Part shown: piece after piece, positions 45,921 to 58,650 of the stretch
Position numbering within the stretch: the first letter of the stretch is position 1
How the letters are laid out: every line of letters starts with the position of its first letter
Assembly: GCA_023213315.1 (NCBI GenBank)
Contig: JAKCPI010001668.1
Coordinates: 1-64,000, forward strand
Length of the DNA: 64,000 nt
Direction of reading: 5' to 3'
DNA from: Euborellia annulipes
Taxonomy: Eukaryota; Arthropoda; Insecta; Dermaptera; Anisolabididae
Program-made: the position numbers and the translations under genes
Notes under the pieces: generated by a model
Database searches by the model: none
Told to the model about the DNA's origin: nothing
What the model saw: the letters and a program-made list of their open reading frames with translations, nothing else

Positions 45921-48390
45921 TTGAATATCAACATTTAGCTATATACCACCTTCAAAAAAATATTTTTTTCTTTTTTAGGGCTATAATATTCATAAATACA
46001 CTAGTCTATAACTTTTCTCCTGTTTCTCAATACACATTATAGGTCTATTCACTTTTCTCTTAAATTCCATTTGAAATTAGATCAACTCCATTAAAATATT
46101 TGTTCATTTTATATAATAAAATATTTCCTTTCATATTTGATAAAATATTATAAACGATAAGAATTAAAAATTCTCGATATCTCTTATCAATTCTAATAAC
46201 CCATTGTTCGTCTGAAATTTATAGACTTACTGTATGTTTACATATTTTTGTTACAATATGTGAATAACAATTGAATAGGCGCATTTTATGACCACTTAAT
46301 ATTTAACTACCTGTAGACATCTTTAAATGGATTTATTCAAATTTCTCAAAAAAAAAAAAAAAAAAATTGTTTTGCTGTTTGAAATTACATTTCCTTGTTT
46401 AATTTTCTTCTGGGGAGTCCACCTATAGGTTTTTATATAATAATACATCAACAAACACTTCATCTGGTTTGTTTTGGTAATTTAAGGCCTACACGTTTTT
46501 TTTTTTTTTTCTAACGCCAGGCGCAATATCAAATTTCGTCCTCTGCCAACAAAAAAAAAGCCTTTAGTTAATAGCTAATAATATCTCCTTAATGATGAGA
46601 TGGATGGATGCACTGAAATTTGGCCAAAAGGGCTTGGGGAAGCCCCATTGGCATCGAACCCCCCTTCAGCTTGTCATCAACCTATTTTCCACGTTGGGCT
46701 TTTAATCTGAATCACCCGTTATTTGTTTCGTTCAATGAACGCGTTTCCTCAATTATATAATATCAATTTTGCTTTCATTACTAATCCTCTAATTATATAT
46801 TTTTAAATCAACTCCTTGGGGCTGTCTCAGATGTTCCTTTGGGACTAGAGCCAAACCTGACTAGGTCTAATTGGAATATATAATAGGGAACTTGATTTAT
46901 ATTCATTCATAACAAATAAATATGTTTCTTTTATTTATTTTTAAACTATTTCTCAAGGTCTATTTTGTTACTTTTTTATTGAATACGAAAAAAACTATAC
47001 TCTATTTAATATTACTTTAGTACTAGGCGGAAGAGCAGAGCGGCTGATTTAAACATTGTCAACATTAAAGCGCAGTATTCGTAATTGGAGAGTTTTTACG
47101 AGAATCTGGCAACTTGGGTGGTTAACTACTCTTTTTTATTGACTACTGAAGTTGTATCAACTAGATTATAATGAATAAGTGGATTATAACTCCCAAGATG
47201 CTTTGAACGCATATATTCAGAAACTACTGTACGGAGTTTTTTACTAGAATATTTTCGAGACGTCTAGGCTAACATTAGGTAGGTCCTATTCAGATTAGGA
47301 ATCTCCATTATATATACCATTGTCGAATATTTCCATGATCTATGGACAAATATTCATGGAATTTTTTTTCACCGTGTGAAGAATTTTTTGATTAATTCAG
47401 ATTAGGTTTAGAGATTTTAGGTGGTAGGAAGTATGATTTAATTTGGGACCAACGAATAAACATTCCAAAATTGTTAATTTATAATTATTAGAATTAGATG
47501 GTCAAAATAAATCATTGGCTGATGATAAAATATATTTACAAGGTTCTACCGGAGGCCTAATATTCAATTACCTTAATATCCACTGTGTATTATTTTACTT
47601 ATACTATATTATAATGAAATAGATTTTCCTTTTTTCTTCTCTCTTTGTAATCCATGATTTCTGCAGACACAAACAAACACACTCATCATAAATAAGAAAC
47701 CAGAACGTCCGGCCACCTGGGTTGTTGATTTGTTTATTTTTTTTTTCTTTTACCGACACGTGTCCAGCAACAACAAGACGCGATTGCTTAAATCAAATCC
47801 TATTTTCTACAGAAAACAGAAAAAGTTATACCGTACTTAGAAATAGAAACAAAATTAAATTTTGTTAACCCATATTATTAAAAAAAAAATATTAATAACT
47901 AAAACACAAAATTATATAAGCTTAGCAGGTATTATTTCTCTCTCTTCAGTCATTAGTGTCAGAACTTGGCGTTTTTGTTACTCTGAGGAGTAACTTTCGT
48001 AGGAATAATATTGAGATGGATTTCCGTTTTCTTCCTCCAGGAGGAGGCATTGAATAATTTTTTGCCATAAGGTGGATTTGAACTTGAGTTATCTTCAACT
48101 TAATTGCTTTATTTCCTCGGTTAATCATCTTCTCCGGTATTATTTACCGTGTGATAAATTGAACTTGCTCATCATTGAAGTGATTGCATCCTTGGCATAT
48201 ACCTGTTCACATATGCGTTAAACTCAAACTTTATGTTAATATATTCTTATTATTTCAATTTTTCAACAGCACATTATAGTTTTTCTGAATCTTTAACGGC
48301 AAAAAAAAAAAACGCTTGGTTTCTCAATAAGAGAAAATTGAGATAACTTCTCAAACTCTTTTGGTCCTAGGCTCCCTGAATATTTATATA
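45921..48390. other. Long unassigned AT-rich stretch
   Basis: No family copy recognised. 46600-46690 carries a weak B-box-like GGTTCGATGCC on the minus strand, and 47940-48130 has a 60-codon frame without support. Confidence 0.5.
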
Positions 48391-48785
48391 TATATACTCA
48401 GGGATGGGCGTTAATCAGTTACATGTATTTGAAATACAAGATACCAAATACAATATTAATTGGTATTTTGTAACTCGTTACAGAATTGGCAAAGTAATTG
48501 CTATCTTGTATTTCGTTACATTTTTTAGTAATTGGTATCTGAAATTCGAGATACCAAATACTTTTTTTTTTTTAATTTGCCGCAGTGTAAAAAGTCTTGC
48601 AGAGGGAGCTGAAATCGTTTTAATTTATTTAATATTACTGTATGTAATCGTCGTGTGGGTTCTCTGCTCCGGATCTTAGTAAAAACCAGTAACGAGAAGT
48701 CAATCAATCCGCCAAATTTTCACTCTTCGTTAATAAACTTTTTTGCTTTCTTCTTTCAACCAGCTCTCAACGACTAAATCTTTGT

Positions 48786-48890
48786 TCTTCTGCCCCAGTT
48801 GAAAGATTGTTTTCATTTGCGGGTTTATTCATTCTCCATCAAGTTCCAGATTATCCGACAAAACTTTTGAAAACTTGGTTTTTTGAAACC
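48786..48890 (+). pseudogene. hAT transposase, C-terminal dimerisation segment, broken
   Basis: From 48789 the frame reads SAPVERLFSFAGLF, the conserved start of the hATC dimerisation block (usual pattern S-A/T-P-x-E-R-x-F-S-x-A-G). The continuation RLSDKTFENLVF appears in a different frame at 48848-48883, so a frameshift separates them. No DDE catalytic part is present. It lies inside the hAT element at 48399-49544 and is presumably its own degraded transposase. It cannot make a working enzyme. Confidence 0.85.
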
Positions 48891-49020
48891 TTTTCATATT
48901 TTTATAAATAAATTTTTTTTAGCGTCATGAATAATTTTATTGTTTTCGATTTTCCAAAGGTATTCTCCAATATAAGTTTAGCTGCCACTTTCCTAAACTA
49001 AATTTATTTAGGGTTCCAGA

Positions 49021-49331
49021 TAGAGCCCTGCACGGGCCGATTTTTTTGGTCCGTATTTTTTTTCACTTCCCGCCCGTAATTTTTTACCATTCTTCAGGCC
49101 CGCCCGGAATTTTTTCAAACCCGCCCATTCCCGCCCGAGATTTAGTGAATGAATGAACGAATGTCTAGTAATTTTTAAATAAAATTTCATTTGCATGCCC
49201 GTCCGCCCGAACCAGTTTATTTAGACTTGCTACCCTCCCGTATCCGCCCGTAATTTTTTCATGGCCTCCAAAGCCCGCGGGCCGGGCGGATAACGGGCCT
49301 ACGGGCCAACCCGTACCCGTGCAGGGCTCTA
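49021..49331. mobile_element. hAT-type MITE nested in a larger hAT
   Basis: TIRs TAGAGCCCTGCACGGGC and GCCCGT-rich inverse ending GCAGGGCTCTA (with small differences), flanked by GTTCCAGA at 49013-49020 and 49332-49339. Interior is rich in CCCGCCC/GGGCGG motifs. Confidence 0.95.
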
Positions 49332-49554
49332 GTTCCAGAATTACCCCTCCAAAAAGTATTTTAAAATCAAGGAAAAATTTGTTTGTAATTGGTATTTTCA
49401 ATGTATTTGAAATACATAATTGGTATCTTGTATCTCGTTACACAAACCCGTGAATAATTGGTATCTTGTATTTCGTTACAAAAATCTGAAGTAATTGGTA
49501 TTTTGTATCTCGTTACTCAAAATCGAGTAACTTGCCCATCCCTGTATATACTGT

Positions 49555-49855
49555 ATATCGACGACATGTATGCAAAACCTTCTAACTCAAATTTTTCCCG
49601 AAAATGAGATATTATCACCAAAAGACAGGGTTTTACTTAATGCGCATGCTCGCAAATCGTCATATCTCTTAAAAATTGCATTGAATTGTAAAACTTAAGA
49701 TTCAATTAGTCCTTTTTGGCTTTCCTCTAAATCGCTTTTTGAGGTTGTGACTGTGCTGCGATTATAATGGAGGAATGGAGGCTGATATCTCCATTATATT
49801 TCCTCCAAATTGTCATTACATGAGATAGGAGGTTTTGCACGTATGTCGTCGATAT
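49555..49855. mobile_element. Foldback MITE beside the hAT element
   Basis: Ends ATATCGACGACATGTATGC and the mirror GTATGTCGTCGATAT, about 300 bp apart. It begins three bases after the hAT target duplication. Superfamily not assigned. Confidence 0.75.
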
Positions 49856-49899
49856 CCGAATTTTTCCGCGGCTTCTTAAAGTCAAAAGATGGGTCTATC

Positions 49900-50020
49900 T
49901 GTCTATTTTAGGTTGTATTAATATATGGGGTTTCACGGGAGTATAGAAATAATAACAAATGTAGATTATTTCGGGTTATTAGCCCATCATCAGGAGCTAC
50001 AGACTATATATCTAATATTA
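49900..50020. repeat. Remnant of a hammerhead-type element
   Basis: On the minus strand CTGATGATGGGCTAATAACCC precedes GAAATAATC, the same layout as the palindromic elements. Unpaired, arms lost. Confidence 0.45.
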
Positions 50021-50355
50021 TAATATTTTCGCGCAGTCCTGTAACACAGTTGCGACTCACAATTTAGGAATCACTGATTTAATATGACTAATCCTGGCCA
50101 ATTAATTCCTATCTTAAATATGTAATTTTTTTTTAATGAGATTATTAATCTGACACAAAGCGCGTATAACAAACCAAGATTTATTATTTCTAATAAACAG
50201 CATATAAACTTCACCACGTTGACATTTGCTAACGCATACATTTTTTTTATTTTTACTCTATAAATTTATTAAATTTTCACACTCACTTTCACTTTTTCAC
50301 CCATAAATAATTTCTCTCTCAAATATAATAAAAAAAAATCTCCCAAGTGTCATTT

Positions 50356-50363
50356 TGACGTCA
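50356..50363. promoter_or_regulatory. Perfect CRE octamer TGACGTCA
   Basis: One of three TGACGTCA sites in the window; the others are at 56208 and 57904. A binding site for CREB/ATF-type bZIP factors if accessible. No other support. Confidence 0.25.
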
Positions 50364-50921
50364 TACGACCCCTTAATAGGACGCACATGTTAAAGAGATT
50401 TCATAATAAACATTGAATTATCCTCAGCAAAAAAAAAACTCATCTCCAAACTTTTAATATATTCCAAAACTAATTTCATAGAATTTTTTAAAGAGGAAAA
50501 AATAAACCATTAATTCTTTATTATGTAATTCTAGGTTAATTTAAATTTTTCACTCTAATGCACTTTAGAAAAAAAGTTTTAAATAAAACATTAATAATAA
50601 AACACCTCGGAGAATGAATTTCCTTCTAAGCTGTTGAAACATTCGTAGCTTTATACGTGTATAGTATATCACGAAAAAAGATTAAATTTTGTTTGAAGAA
50701 GATAGTATTTCTTCCTTTGTTTTGTTTTATCGCTTCATTGAAATAATTTAAGAAACTTTTATCGAAATTAAGTAATATCATTTAATAGAATATTATTTAC
50801 ACATCCGACCATTTGGTACACCACAGGTTATTATTTTTGAAATATGGACAATTTTTGATATGGCTAAAAATAATACTTTTCTATAACTAATTTCATTGAT
50901 AGATAAAGGCTTATGAATTTA

Positions 50922-51574
50922 TTACTTTCTCTTACCTCTATATATGTTAATATATATTTATAGAGAAAGTATTGGATTCATGTCAAAAATTATGTCGAGA
51001 TTTTGACGGATATACACGTTTTGAAGTCCTCTGAATCCAAAAAAGTGGTTTTCGCGACATGGTCTGTCTGTGTGTCTGTGAACAAAATATCTCAAGAACG
51101 AAAAGAGTTAGGAAGTTAAAATTTTATATTTAATTTAGCCACCCCCCTGGCACGTGACAGGAAGCTTTTGAACAAAATCGGCCAAAGTGTACTTGTACTT
51201 TACTGATGTACTTTTTCAGTTTTTTTTTTTTTTCGATTTTCTCAAAATTCGCTCCAACGATTTTGATTAAAGTTCAAAAATCAATTATTTTTTTAGATTC
51301 TCTATAAAATGTATATTCTCATTTTGCAATTGAATTCTTCTGAAGTCCACTTTACTCTTGTACTTCATAGGAAAGATAGGAGAAATGGTTGCCATGGTAA
51401 CAAAATATACTCTCATATAAATTTTACATCTTGAAATTCGAATGTAGCGTACTGTCGGAAACTAAATATATGTCGACACAAAAAAATCTCCTGTGACAAG
51501 TACAGAACACAACTTTCGATTACCGAAGGTAAGAGAAAATTGTGTGCTGTGCGACCAATCACACCAGATTTTTT
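50922..51574 (+). repeat. Complete element A copy, subfamily A
   Basis: About 653 bp with both hairpins. Perfect X-box at 51388-51401. One of the best preserved copies. Confidence 0.95.
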
Positions 51575-52776
51575 AAAACATTTTTCAATTTTCGATTCAA
51601 ACAAAGCTTTACCTCCCTCATACACACACAATCTTCCCGTTCTCTTAGAATTTGGACAGAAATCTGCGGGCGCCCTCGTCTCTACATAGTTTATATTTGA
51701 ACTAACATATAACGTTATATTATAGTGAGAAAAGTATAGGCGCTAAAGATAATCACACATATCTTTATTTATTAATCCGTTAAAAATATGCTTAACAATT
51801 TACAGAGTTATAATTATATTTTTTTTATCTCGTATTTACATGCGTCAATACTATGAATACATAACATCTTTAATTTAACGTGTTTACTTTACATAATTAA
51901 TAATAGCAGGCCGTTTTTTCCCACGCATTAGTGTTTATTTCATGTGAATTAAAAAAAAAAAAAAATCAATTTTGAACCTGAATCTTCAAAACTCGAGGTC
52001 ACCACCTTAACCCTTAACAATAATTTATCCTCACTTTAATTTGACCTATTTTTTATTTAAACATGAATTTAAATTTTACTTTTTAATCGATTTTGTTTGG
52101 GTTTATTATCACCGAGATTAAAGAACATGCTTTCGATCACGTCTCTCTCTTTACGTCTGACCTGATTCTTTTTCTTCTCTATTAGAATAATGACTTCAAA
52201 TTTTTCAAGTGAATGCTTTATTTTTAGTCGAGAGCGAGAGTATTCCTGTTCCTTTTCAAAGATAGAGAGAGGAGGAAGAAGAACAAGACCGGAAGAGAGC
52301 GGGTGTTGAGTGGATTTCCCCAGGACCACCTGTTCTAATGACCCTGACTCTTGGGGATTCCCCCCGAGTTGTTTTGGGTGTCTCCCCAGCCCAACAACCT
52401 AACCCATGGGGAACCCCTCCCTTCGCCTCACAGAGCCGGTCAGTTTATAGTTTTCCAACAATAAACAATACCTAATTACTATTCTGTTTAAATATAAATA
52501 CCATTTCATATTCTAAACACATTTTGTCTTAATCTGGAATCAGAATATACAACAAAAAAAAGAACAATTCTTAGGCTCAATATCAAAAAAGGACAATCAC
52601 TTGAAAACATACTCAAGTGACTAGACAATTCTTCTCGGCATTTTTGAGTATATAGTTTTTATACAGGCATATTATATCAATTGATATACTAAATATTCAC
52701 ATGTCTGTCTGGGATCTGAATCCCCTACACCTTGACTTTAAAGGTTATCAATATTGATATTTGTTCACTTCAGTAA
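51575..52776. other. Unassigned, with SINE remnant and a GC-rich patch
   Basis: 52130-52450 is GC-richer and single-copy. 52628-52750 is a worn SINE body on the minus strand (GTCTGGGATCTGAATCCCC). No exon supported. Confidence 0.45.
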
Positions 52777-52916
52777 CAGTCACCACAGTTAAGCGCGGCG
52801 AAAACTCGGGATTGGTGACCCTGAGCATGTGGAACGATATTTTGTAATTGAAAATATATATAATAAAAGTCCTTCCCCTACATAGTCTCACTAGCCAAAA
52901 AGGGTAAAAAAATGCT
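52777..52916 (+). repeat. SINE-like repeat copy 3
   Basis: AACAGTCACCACAGTTAAG, GGGATTGGTGACC, GAGCATGTGGAAC and a terminal CTAGCCAAAAAGGGTAAAA match copies at 34048 and 44366. Confidence 0.6.
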
Positions 52917-52966
52917 TCTTATCATACCGGCTTAAATTTTTGCTTGTTATTTTCATTTTTACTTAA

Positions 52967-53357
52967 GGTGCGCGTCTCGGGGTGCTAATTTTGGGAGATT
53001 CCAGCGGCCACAATTTAGAAGCTATCGACCTCAAATTTTTTTTAAATTAAAGCTATTTAAAATATCTACAACTTATAGAAGCCCTTTTTTTGATTTTCGA
53101 AAAAATAAAATTTTTTTTTTAGATTAATCGCATTAAATAAAAGATATTTTTAAAAAATTCTCTCTATAACTTATAGATAATTAAATTAGTAATCATTGTG
53201 TTAAAAAATAATTAATTTTTTACCCTTAATTAATTAGCTGGAATCTTTCAAATGAAATGGAATAAATCCCTTGTATTCCTATGGGAAAAACTAACGCCAT
53301 CTCTTGCCTCCTCAAGTAACTCGGTAGTGAATGGTCTTCTAACGGCTTTTCGAGACA
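52967..53357. mobile_element. TTAA-type element, right end truncated
   Basis: Starts GGTGCGCGTCTCGG after TTAA (52963-52966) and follows the 16481 element to CTTTTCGAGACA, then loses the final TIR bases. Confidence 0.7.
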
Positions 53358-54473
53358 ATATGGCACTTGTATTTAAATTTTTCTTTCATTTTTTTAAAGG
53401 TGATTATCCTTGTCCGATTGCTCAAATTTAATTCTAGATCATCATCTCTAATTTATTCATTTCATAATGAATCAAAGCAAATATTTAATTCAGATAATAG
53501 CTATTTATGTTGGTATCTCAATTAAAAAATATAAATGTCAAGGGCTTTAGTAATAACAAATAATTCTTTCTTTGTTTTTATTTATAATTTATTTATTACA
53601 ATTAAGAATTTCGAAATCGCTATTTCTTCAATATAAAATTCAAGCCAAATGTTTATTTTTTTTCTTGGTCAGTTCCTTGAATTTCCCGGGTGCATATTCT
53701 GACTAAAAAATTAGTTACATAAGGAATCTATTTGGTTGGCCAAAAGTGATTTTGGACGAGATTCAAGGCTACCGAGCGATTGCTATTGCGTCGCTCCAAA
53801 TACAGCCTCTCTGGACCTTCTAGTGAGATACCTATGGAATAAATTATTTTGTCTTTGATTGCGTTTCATAATCCTTTTTTTTTAACATACGGGTTACGCC
53901 CTTTATATTTACATACCTATTTTGAATAAAAACGATTAGAAAAAAACTCATTCTGTTTAAGAGAGTTTTCTTTATAGAAAACTTTTGGGCTTAGAGGTTC
54001 TTGATTATTTTTGGATTCTAAAGCATGTAAATTTTTTTTTAAATTAATTTCTCTTCATAAGGTTTGTTGTATTGAAATCTAATCCCCTTCATAAATTGTC
54101 TAAATATTATTTCTAAAATTTATTCTAAAAGAAAGATGAAAAGAGGCAACCAGTAAAACAATTTTTCAATCGTCTATTTACAAATAAATTTGCAAAAGTC
54201 ATTAAATCAATAAAAATTGGTATTGGTACCTCTGGGATTCATCAAATCAATTAAATTCCTGTTTGAAAACTTTTATAATTTTTATGTGGGCTCTAGTTGT
54301 GAAACATTTTGTATATAGGAAATTAAAAATATTAATAATAATAATATGATGGGGTTGGAAAATAATAACCAGCTTCTAATTCTGTATCTCTCCCTACCAA
54401 AAATTCCGCCCAAGGACCCCATTTAAATAATATACCTATACAAACAAATTTATTCATATTTCAATTAGGCTGA
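53358..54473. other. No gene recognised
   Basis: 53690-53850 is GC-moderate and single-copy, a possible regulatory patch. The rest is AT-rich. Confidence 0.45.
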
Positions 54474-54837
54474 ACGCACACCAATTGAGCAAAACGCTCT
54501 TGGACAAAACGTTTTGCTCAATACCAACGCAGACCAATTAGGCAAAATGTTTTGCCATTGAGCGTTTTGCTCAATCCGTATGAGTTTGCATTTGACAAAA
54601 TTTTCGGCCATTGAGCAAAAACTCTCAATAACAAACCATTTTGCTCAATGCCAACGCAGACCGATTGAGCAAAACGCTCAATGGCAAAACATTTTGTTCA
54701 TTGATGTCGAATCATGTCCAATTGTAGTTTTGTCTCCTCGGTGTACGTTGACCCATAGAAAAGCATTGAAAAAATCGTTTTAGACACGATTAGTCAAAAC
54801 CGTTTTGTCCAAGAACGTTTTTGTTCATTTGGTGTGT
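54474..54837. mobile_element. Foldback element built of TTGAGCAAAACG subrepeats
   Basis: The outer ends ACGCACACCAATTGAGC and the inverse ending GGTGTGT mirror each other for about 45 bp. Inside, a block starting CCAACGCAGACC is repeated at about 54523 and 54648, with GCAAAACG/CGTTTTGC motifs in both orientations. Superfamily unknown. Confidence 0.75.
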
Positions 54838-55364
54838 ATTAAAGTAAATATTTCATATTTTATTTTATAATTTTTTTGTTTTGTTATTTATTTATATTTT
54901 TCTCACCTGTAGACGGATGTTGCTTCTCTTTGCTATATATCTATACACTCTATTCGTTTAATTAACTTAATGAGGTCATCAACCGATCTTATAAGATTTT
55001 TTAAAAGTATACTTCTCTATCCTTATTAACTTGATTAATTTGAGTATAAAAATATTTACCAGCATTGCTTTGGTTAATCATCTCTAAATGCACATTAACT
55101 ATGTTTTTTTTTTTTTATTTGAAATGTATGAATCAGCAGCAGTAGCCAAATGGAAATCTTGGCTGTAGTCTTAAAGTTGATGAAATCCGGAAGTCAACAA
55201 GCTTTTAGAATGGGGAAAGTCAAACATTGGATTTTTATCCATTTGGCAAAAATTTAACTTTAATTACTAAAATTTGCTAAAAAAAAATTAAACCTTCCCT
55301 TGAACCTCTCTTCTTCTACTTTACTTTAGATTCTATATTAGTGCCTTTTGCTTTTTTGCACTAA

Positions 55365-55402
55365 GGTAGAGTAACCAGCTTTTCGAGACGCGCACCTTAA
55401 CC
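55365..55402. repeat. Stray right end of the TTAA-type element
   Basis: GTAACCAGCTTTTCGAGACGCGCACC followed by TTAA is present in the order seen at the right end of the 16481 element; nothing of the body is recognised nearby. Confidence 0.5.
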
Positions 55403-55499
55403 CTAAATCTGATGATGCTGAAAATAGACTGAAAATGTTTTTGATCTATAATATTCATTATCTTGTTGATAATAATGTAAAATACGTCTAGAAATTTTA

Positions 55500-55700
55500 T
55501 TTCTTAGGCCATATAAACTTTAACGATACAATTTCCTAAGCAGGACCGAAATGTTAGCTCTAAGGAGGAAATAAATTAAATTCCGTTTAGCTGCTCTCTT
55601 TACAAACAATTATTTAAATTCGATATGTATGTGGGGGGGGGGGGGTCCAAGCACATTTATTTATACCATTTGGTACTGAACCCGCACCTTCTTGTTTTTA
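55500..55700 (-). repeat. Degenerate tRNA-derived SINE with hammerhead-type scrap
   Basis: AGGCCATATAAACTTTAACG and the GGGGGTCCAAGCAC segment flank a short insert (about 55540-55612) containing GACCGAAATGTTAGCTC. A run of 14 G lies at about 55632-55645. Confidence 0.5.
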
Positions 55701-56141
55701 AAATTTTATTTGTAAATCGTCTAGTAATTTATTCTTCCAACCATCAATCAACAATGGAAAAAAATTAGTACAATCCCAGTAAAATTTAAGTAAATTGTAA
55801 GAGAAAAAGGTGGCTTAATGCCAACTTTAAAATAAATAAATAAATAAGAGAAAAAAATTTTCTGCATCTATTTCATTTTTCTTGAGCACCACAAACTGAA
55901 ACAACTTCACTGCACGTGGTCATAAATGAAAAAAATAACCATCTCCTGCCAATTTATTTTTTCAATTTACAAACATTAAATCTCCATAATATGTTCAATA
56001 TGGCCTCATTTAAATGATCTCCACGTTCCATGAAATAATAAAATTAAATTAGCCTCTCTCTCTCCCTCTCTATTTCAACTTAATTTGAAATTTTATCCTA
56101 CTTTATTTAAATTTCTTTATTATTAAGAAATTTCAAGTAAT

Positions 56142-56163
56142 GTTTATATATATATATATATAG
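56142..56163. repeat. (TA)n microsatellite
   Basis: About ten TA units, just upstream of a GC-patchy stretch with a CRE octamer at 56208-56215. Confidence 0.9.
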
Positions 56164-56615
56164 GTAATTTTCTTAGAAATGACTCGAGGTGAGAGGGGCG
56201 CGACGCGTGACGTCAAAACTGACCTAATTTCAGGAGATAAGCATCTCTCTCTCTCTCTTGCCCGACTGTGACGGAATATCTTTGATAATCCTGTCTTACC
56301 TGACTGAAACAGAGATATATTAATATAGGTTATTTATAAATATTATATTTTACAAATTAACGGAACATATTGAGGTCAAGGGTTTTGTAGTTGAGTTCTT
56401 TGTTTTTTTTTTATCTAATTTTGCAAAAATTTTCCATATTTTTCTACTCGTATTTAGAGCAATATTAATGGAAAGTTTTATTTACATATGAATATGTAAA
56501 ATAAATTTTTCCGTAAACATACAGCTTTAATAGGCCAGCCATGGTGATGTAGATGGGTTCAAATCTTGCACTCAATCTCAAAAAATTAATAATAAAAATT
56601 AAACAGAGAAATATA

Positions 56616-56941
56616 CAGTAGCGTTTTGCTAATCCGGCCTGAACTGGACCGGCCCTATGCCGGATTACTCGAAACAATTAATATAATAATTACTTATACA
56701 TACTATACAAAGTTTCAATAAAATATTAATGTATTTATTAATGTCCATAGTCACAATATAAAATTTATACAAAATGCTATATAACGCATACATATTTATC
56801 TCTTGAGAAAATCTGTAATGACACTGTTTTCTTGAATTGCCCCTTTTTTTTTGCTGCAATATCCCGAAGAAGTGGCTTTTCAACACATCGGATTAGCCGG
56901 TTTGTCAGAGTATCGAAGTCCGGATTAGCAAGACTCAACTG
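56616..56941. mobile_element. pogo/Tigger-like MITE, longer form
   Basis: Ends CAGTAGCGTTTTGCTAATCC and GGATTAGCAAGACTCAACTG between TA at 56614-56615 and 56942-56943. Shares terminal blocks with 15757-15925. Confidence 0.85.
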
Positions 56942-57559
56942 TAGTTCTACCGTAAATGTAATAATAAAAAATATTTTATATACATTGGGAGGATTATGTC
57001 GTATGGTTCAAACCCCTCCCCAAAAAACTTTATGACAGATATATAAGCCTAGAAATGTCAAATTTTTATCGAATCTTGCCTTTATGATTACCTATATATG
57101 GTATATATATTATTTCATAGACTGTTATTGTTTGAAATTCCTACCGGGATCCCCGTTTATTTACCCAAGATGCTTCCTTGCTCGAAGACACACCTCTACC
57201 CCAACAAACTCTTCCTGCGTTCATTTCTAAAGAACTAATCCTTATTTCTAGTTCCATCCCGTTCGTTACCTACTCCTTTCGAAAAATACATCCTTCTTTA
57301 CGTCCCTTCCATGGGATGTCACATGATTATTTCATATAGACCTGGCGCAAGTACTTGAATTACTCTGTATTATGCTGAAGACAATGAATCTTTGAATAAT
57401 TTTTCTGTACTAAAATGTACTTTTTCAAAAACCAACTAGTGCTAAAATTTTTTTTTTAATTTCAGTAATTTTTATAAATATTTTATTCCAGAAAATCCAA
57501 TACCAGTTCTTAAAATTTAAAAGTACAGCTAATCCCCCTAAACACGCTAGAAACAAACA

Positions 57560-57990
57560 AAAAAATTAGTATGAACCGAAACGCCTCAAGGGCACCGATG
57601 ACGAAAAGCGCCCAATCTGGATACACCAATGAATAAATCATAGATCAATTATCTTTTTTGAAAAATCAAGAGACTTCAACGAACTCGTAGGAAAAAAAAA
57701 TATAAAAATCTTCTGGTCGTGTTCATGATGATACTATTAATATTAATAGGCAATTTGACGTTTTTTCCTCAGTCTCTCTTCTTTTCTCTTTTCAATTTTC
57801 CTCCTTATATTTATCCTCTTCGCTTCTGGAATCGCTTTCACCTCTTCTTGTCGCTCGCCATCTTGGTTCTTAAGGAGATAGATGCTGAAGATACCACCTC
57901 ATCTGACGTCATTGTGACGTTCACCGTTATACAAACACATCATAAAACAAGTCAAATCTACCTTATCATTCTCCTGTTGCGCAATAAACC
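57560..57990. other. Single-copy patch with CRE octamer and pyrimidine-rich tract
   Basis: Contains TGACGTCA at 57904-57911 followed by TGTGACGTTCACC. A pyrimidine-rich stretch (57765-57850) carries an open frame without recognisable domain. No splice-site pair supports an exon. Confidence 0.2.
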
Positions 57991-58025
57991 ATAGTATAGC
58001 CATCTTCATTTTAAACACTTTTATC

Positions 58026-58100
58026 CCCTCCGTGGCTGAGAGGTTAAAGATAGTGATAATTGTCACTAGTGATAACATGTTAAGCTTAAATCCCTTGAAA
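58026..58100 (+). repeat. tRNA-Leu/Ser-like pseudo-gene or SINE head
   Basis: CCGTGGCTGAGAGGTTAAAG matches the D-arm and A-box of Leu/Ser tRNAs, but the T-arm is eroded (GCTTAAATCCC), so it is not a working tRNA. Confidence 0.4.
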
Positions 58101-58326
58101 ACAAACAAAAATTTAGATTTCTTAAAATTTTAAGGAAAAAAATATACTTAATTTTTTCTTTTTTTATTAAAATGATGATATAAATTTATACAATAAAATG
58201 TGTATATATCTCTAGTTAGAATGAGTAAAGAAAATTTGGCACTACGTTGTTTTAAAACATATTTTTAATTAACAAGATAATTTTGAGCGAAAAGAAGTCG
58301 TAGGCTCTAAAAACATTATTCTAAAC

Positions 58327-58642
58327 TAGGAACCGACCGAAGTTTCGATTTCGGCCATTTTCGGCCAAAAAACCTGGTTTCGGTTTCGGCCAAAAAGCAG
58401 CCGAAACCTGAATTCCGAAAAGATGCGATGAGACTCGCAAACAAAAAAAAATAAAAAACGTCGAATGAGATTCGCACCTAAAAAAAAGATGAAATGATTT
58501 TCGTAAGATGGAAAAAGTAAAGAAAAAAAAGTAAAATGATTTGAATTTTGTATGGGAAATACAAGTTTCGGTTTCGGTTACAGTTTCGGCCAAAACTAAG
58601 AAATTCGGTTTCGGTTGAAAAAATTGTTTCGTTCGGACCCTA
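58327..58642. mobile_element. hAT-type element rich in CGAAAC motifs, exact 8-bp duplication
   Basis: Flanked by TTCTAAAC at 58319-58326 and 58643-58650. Ends TAGGAACCGACCGAA and the imperfect inverse TTCGGACCCTA. Many CCGAAAC/GTTTCGG repeats near both ends. A relative is found at 60888-61232. Confidence 0.85.
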
Positions 58643-58650
58643 TTCTAAAC

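Larger units (their letters stand above)
48399..49544. mobile_element. hAT element, 1,146 bp, exact 8-bp duplication
   Basis: TIRs CAGGGATGGGC and GCCCATCCCTG, flanked by TATATACT at 48391-48398 and 49545-49552. Subterminal regions carry many copies of AATTGGTATCTTGTAT and TCGTTAC, likely former transposase-binding repeats. Holds a broken transposase fragment and a nested hAT (49021-49331). Confidence 0.95.

Noticed and set aside
58026..58100. Possible tRNA-Leu or tRNA-Ser gene
   Set aside because: T-arm and B-box are eroded; no closed cloverleaf.
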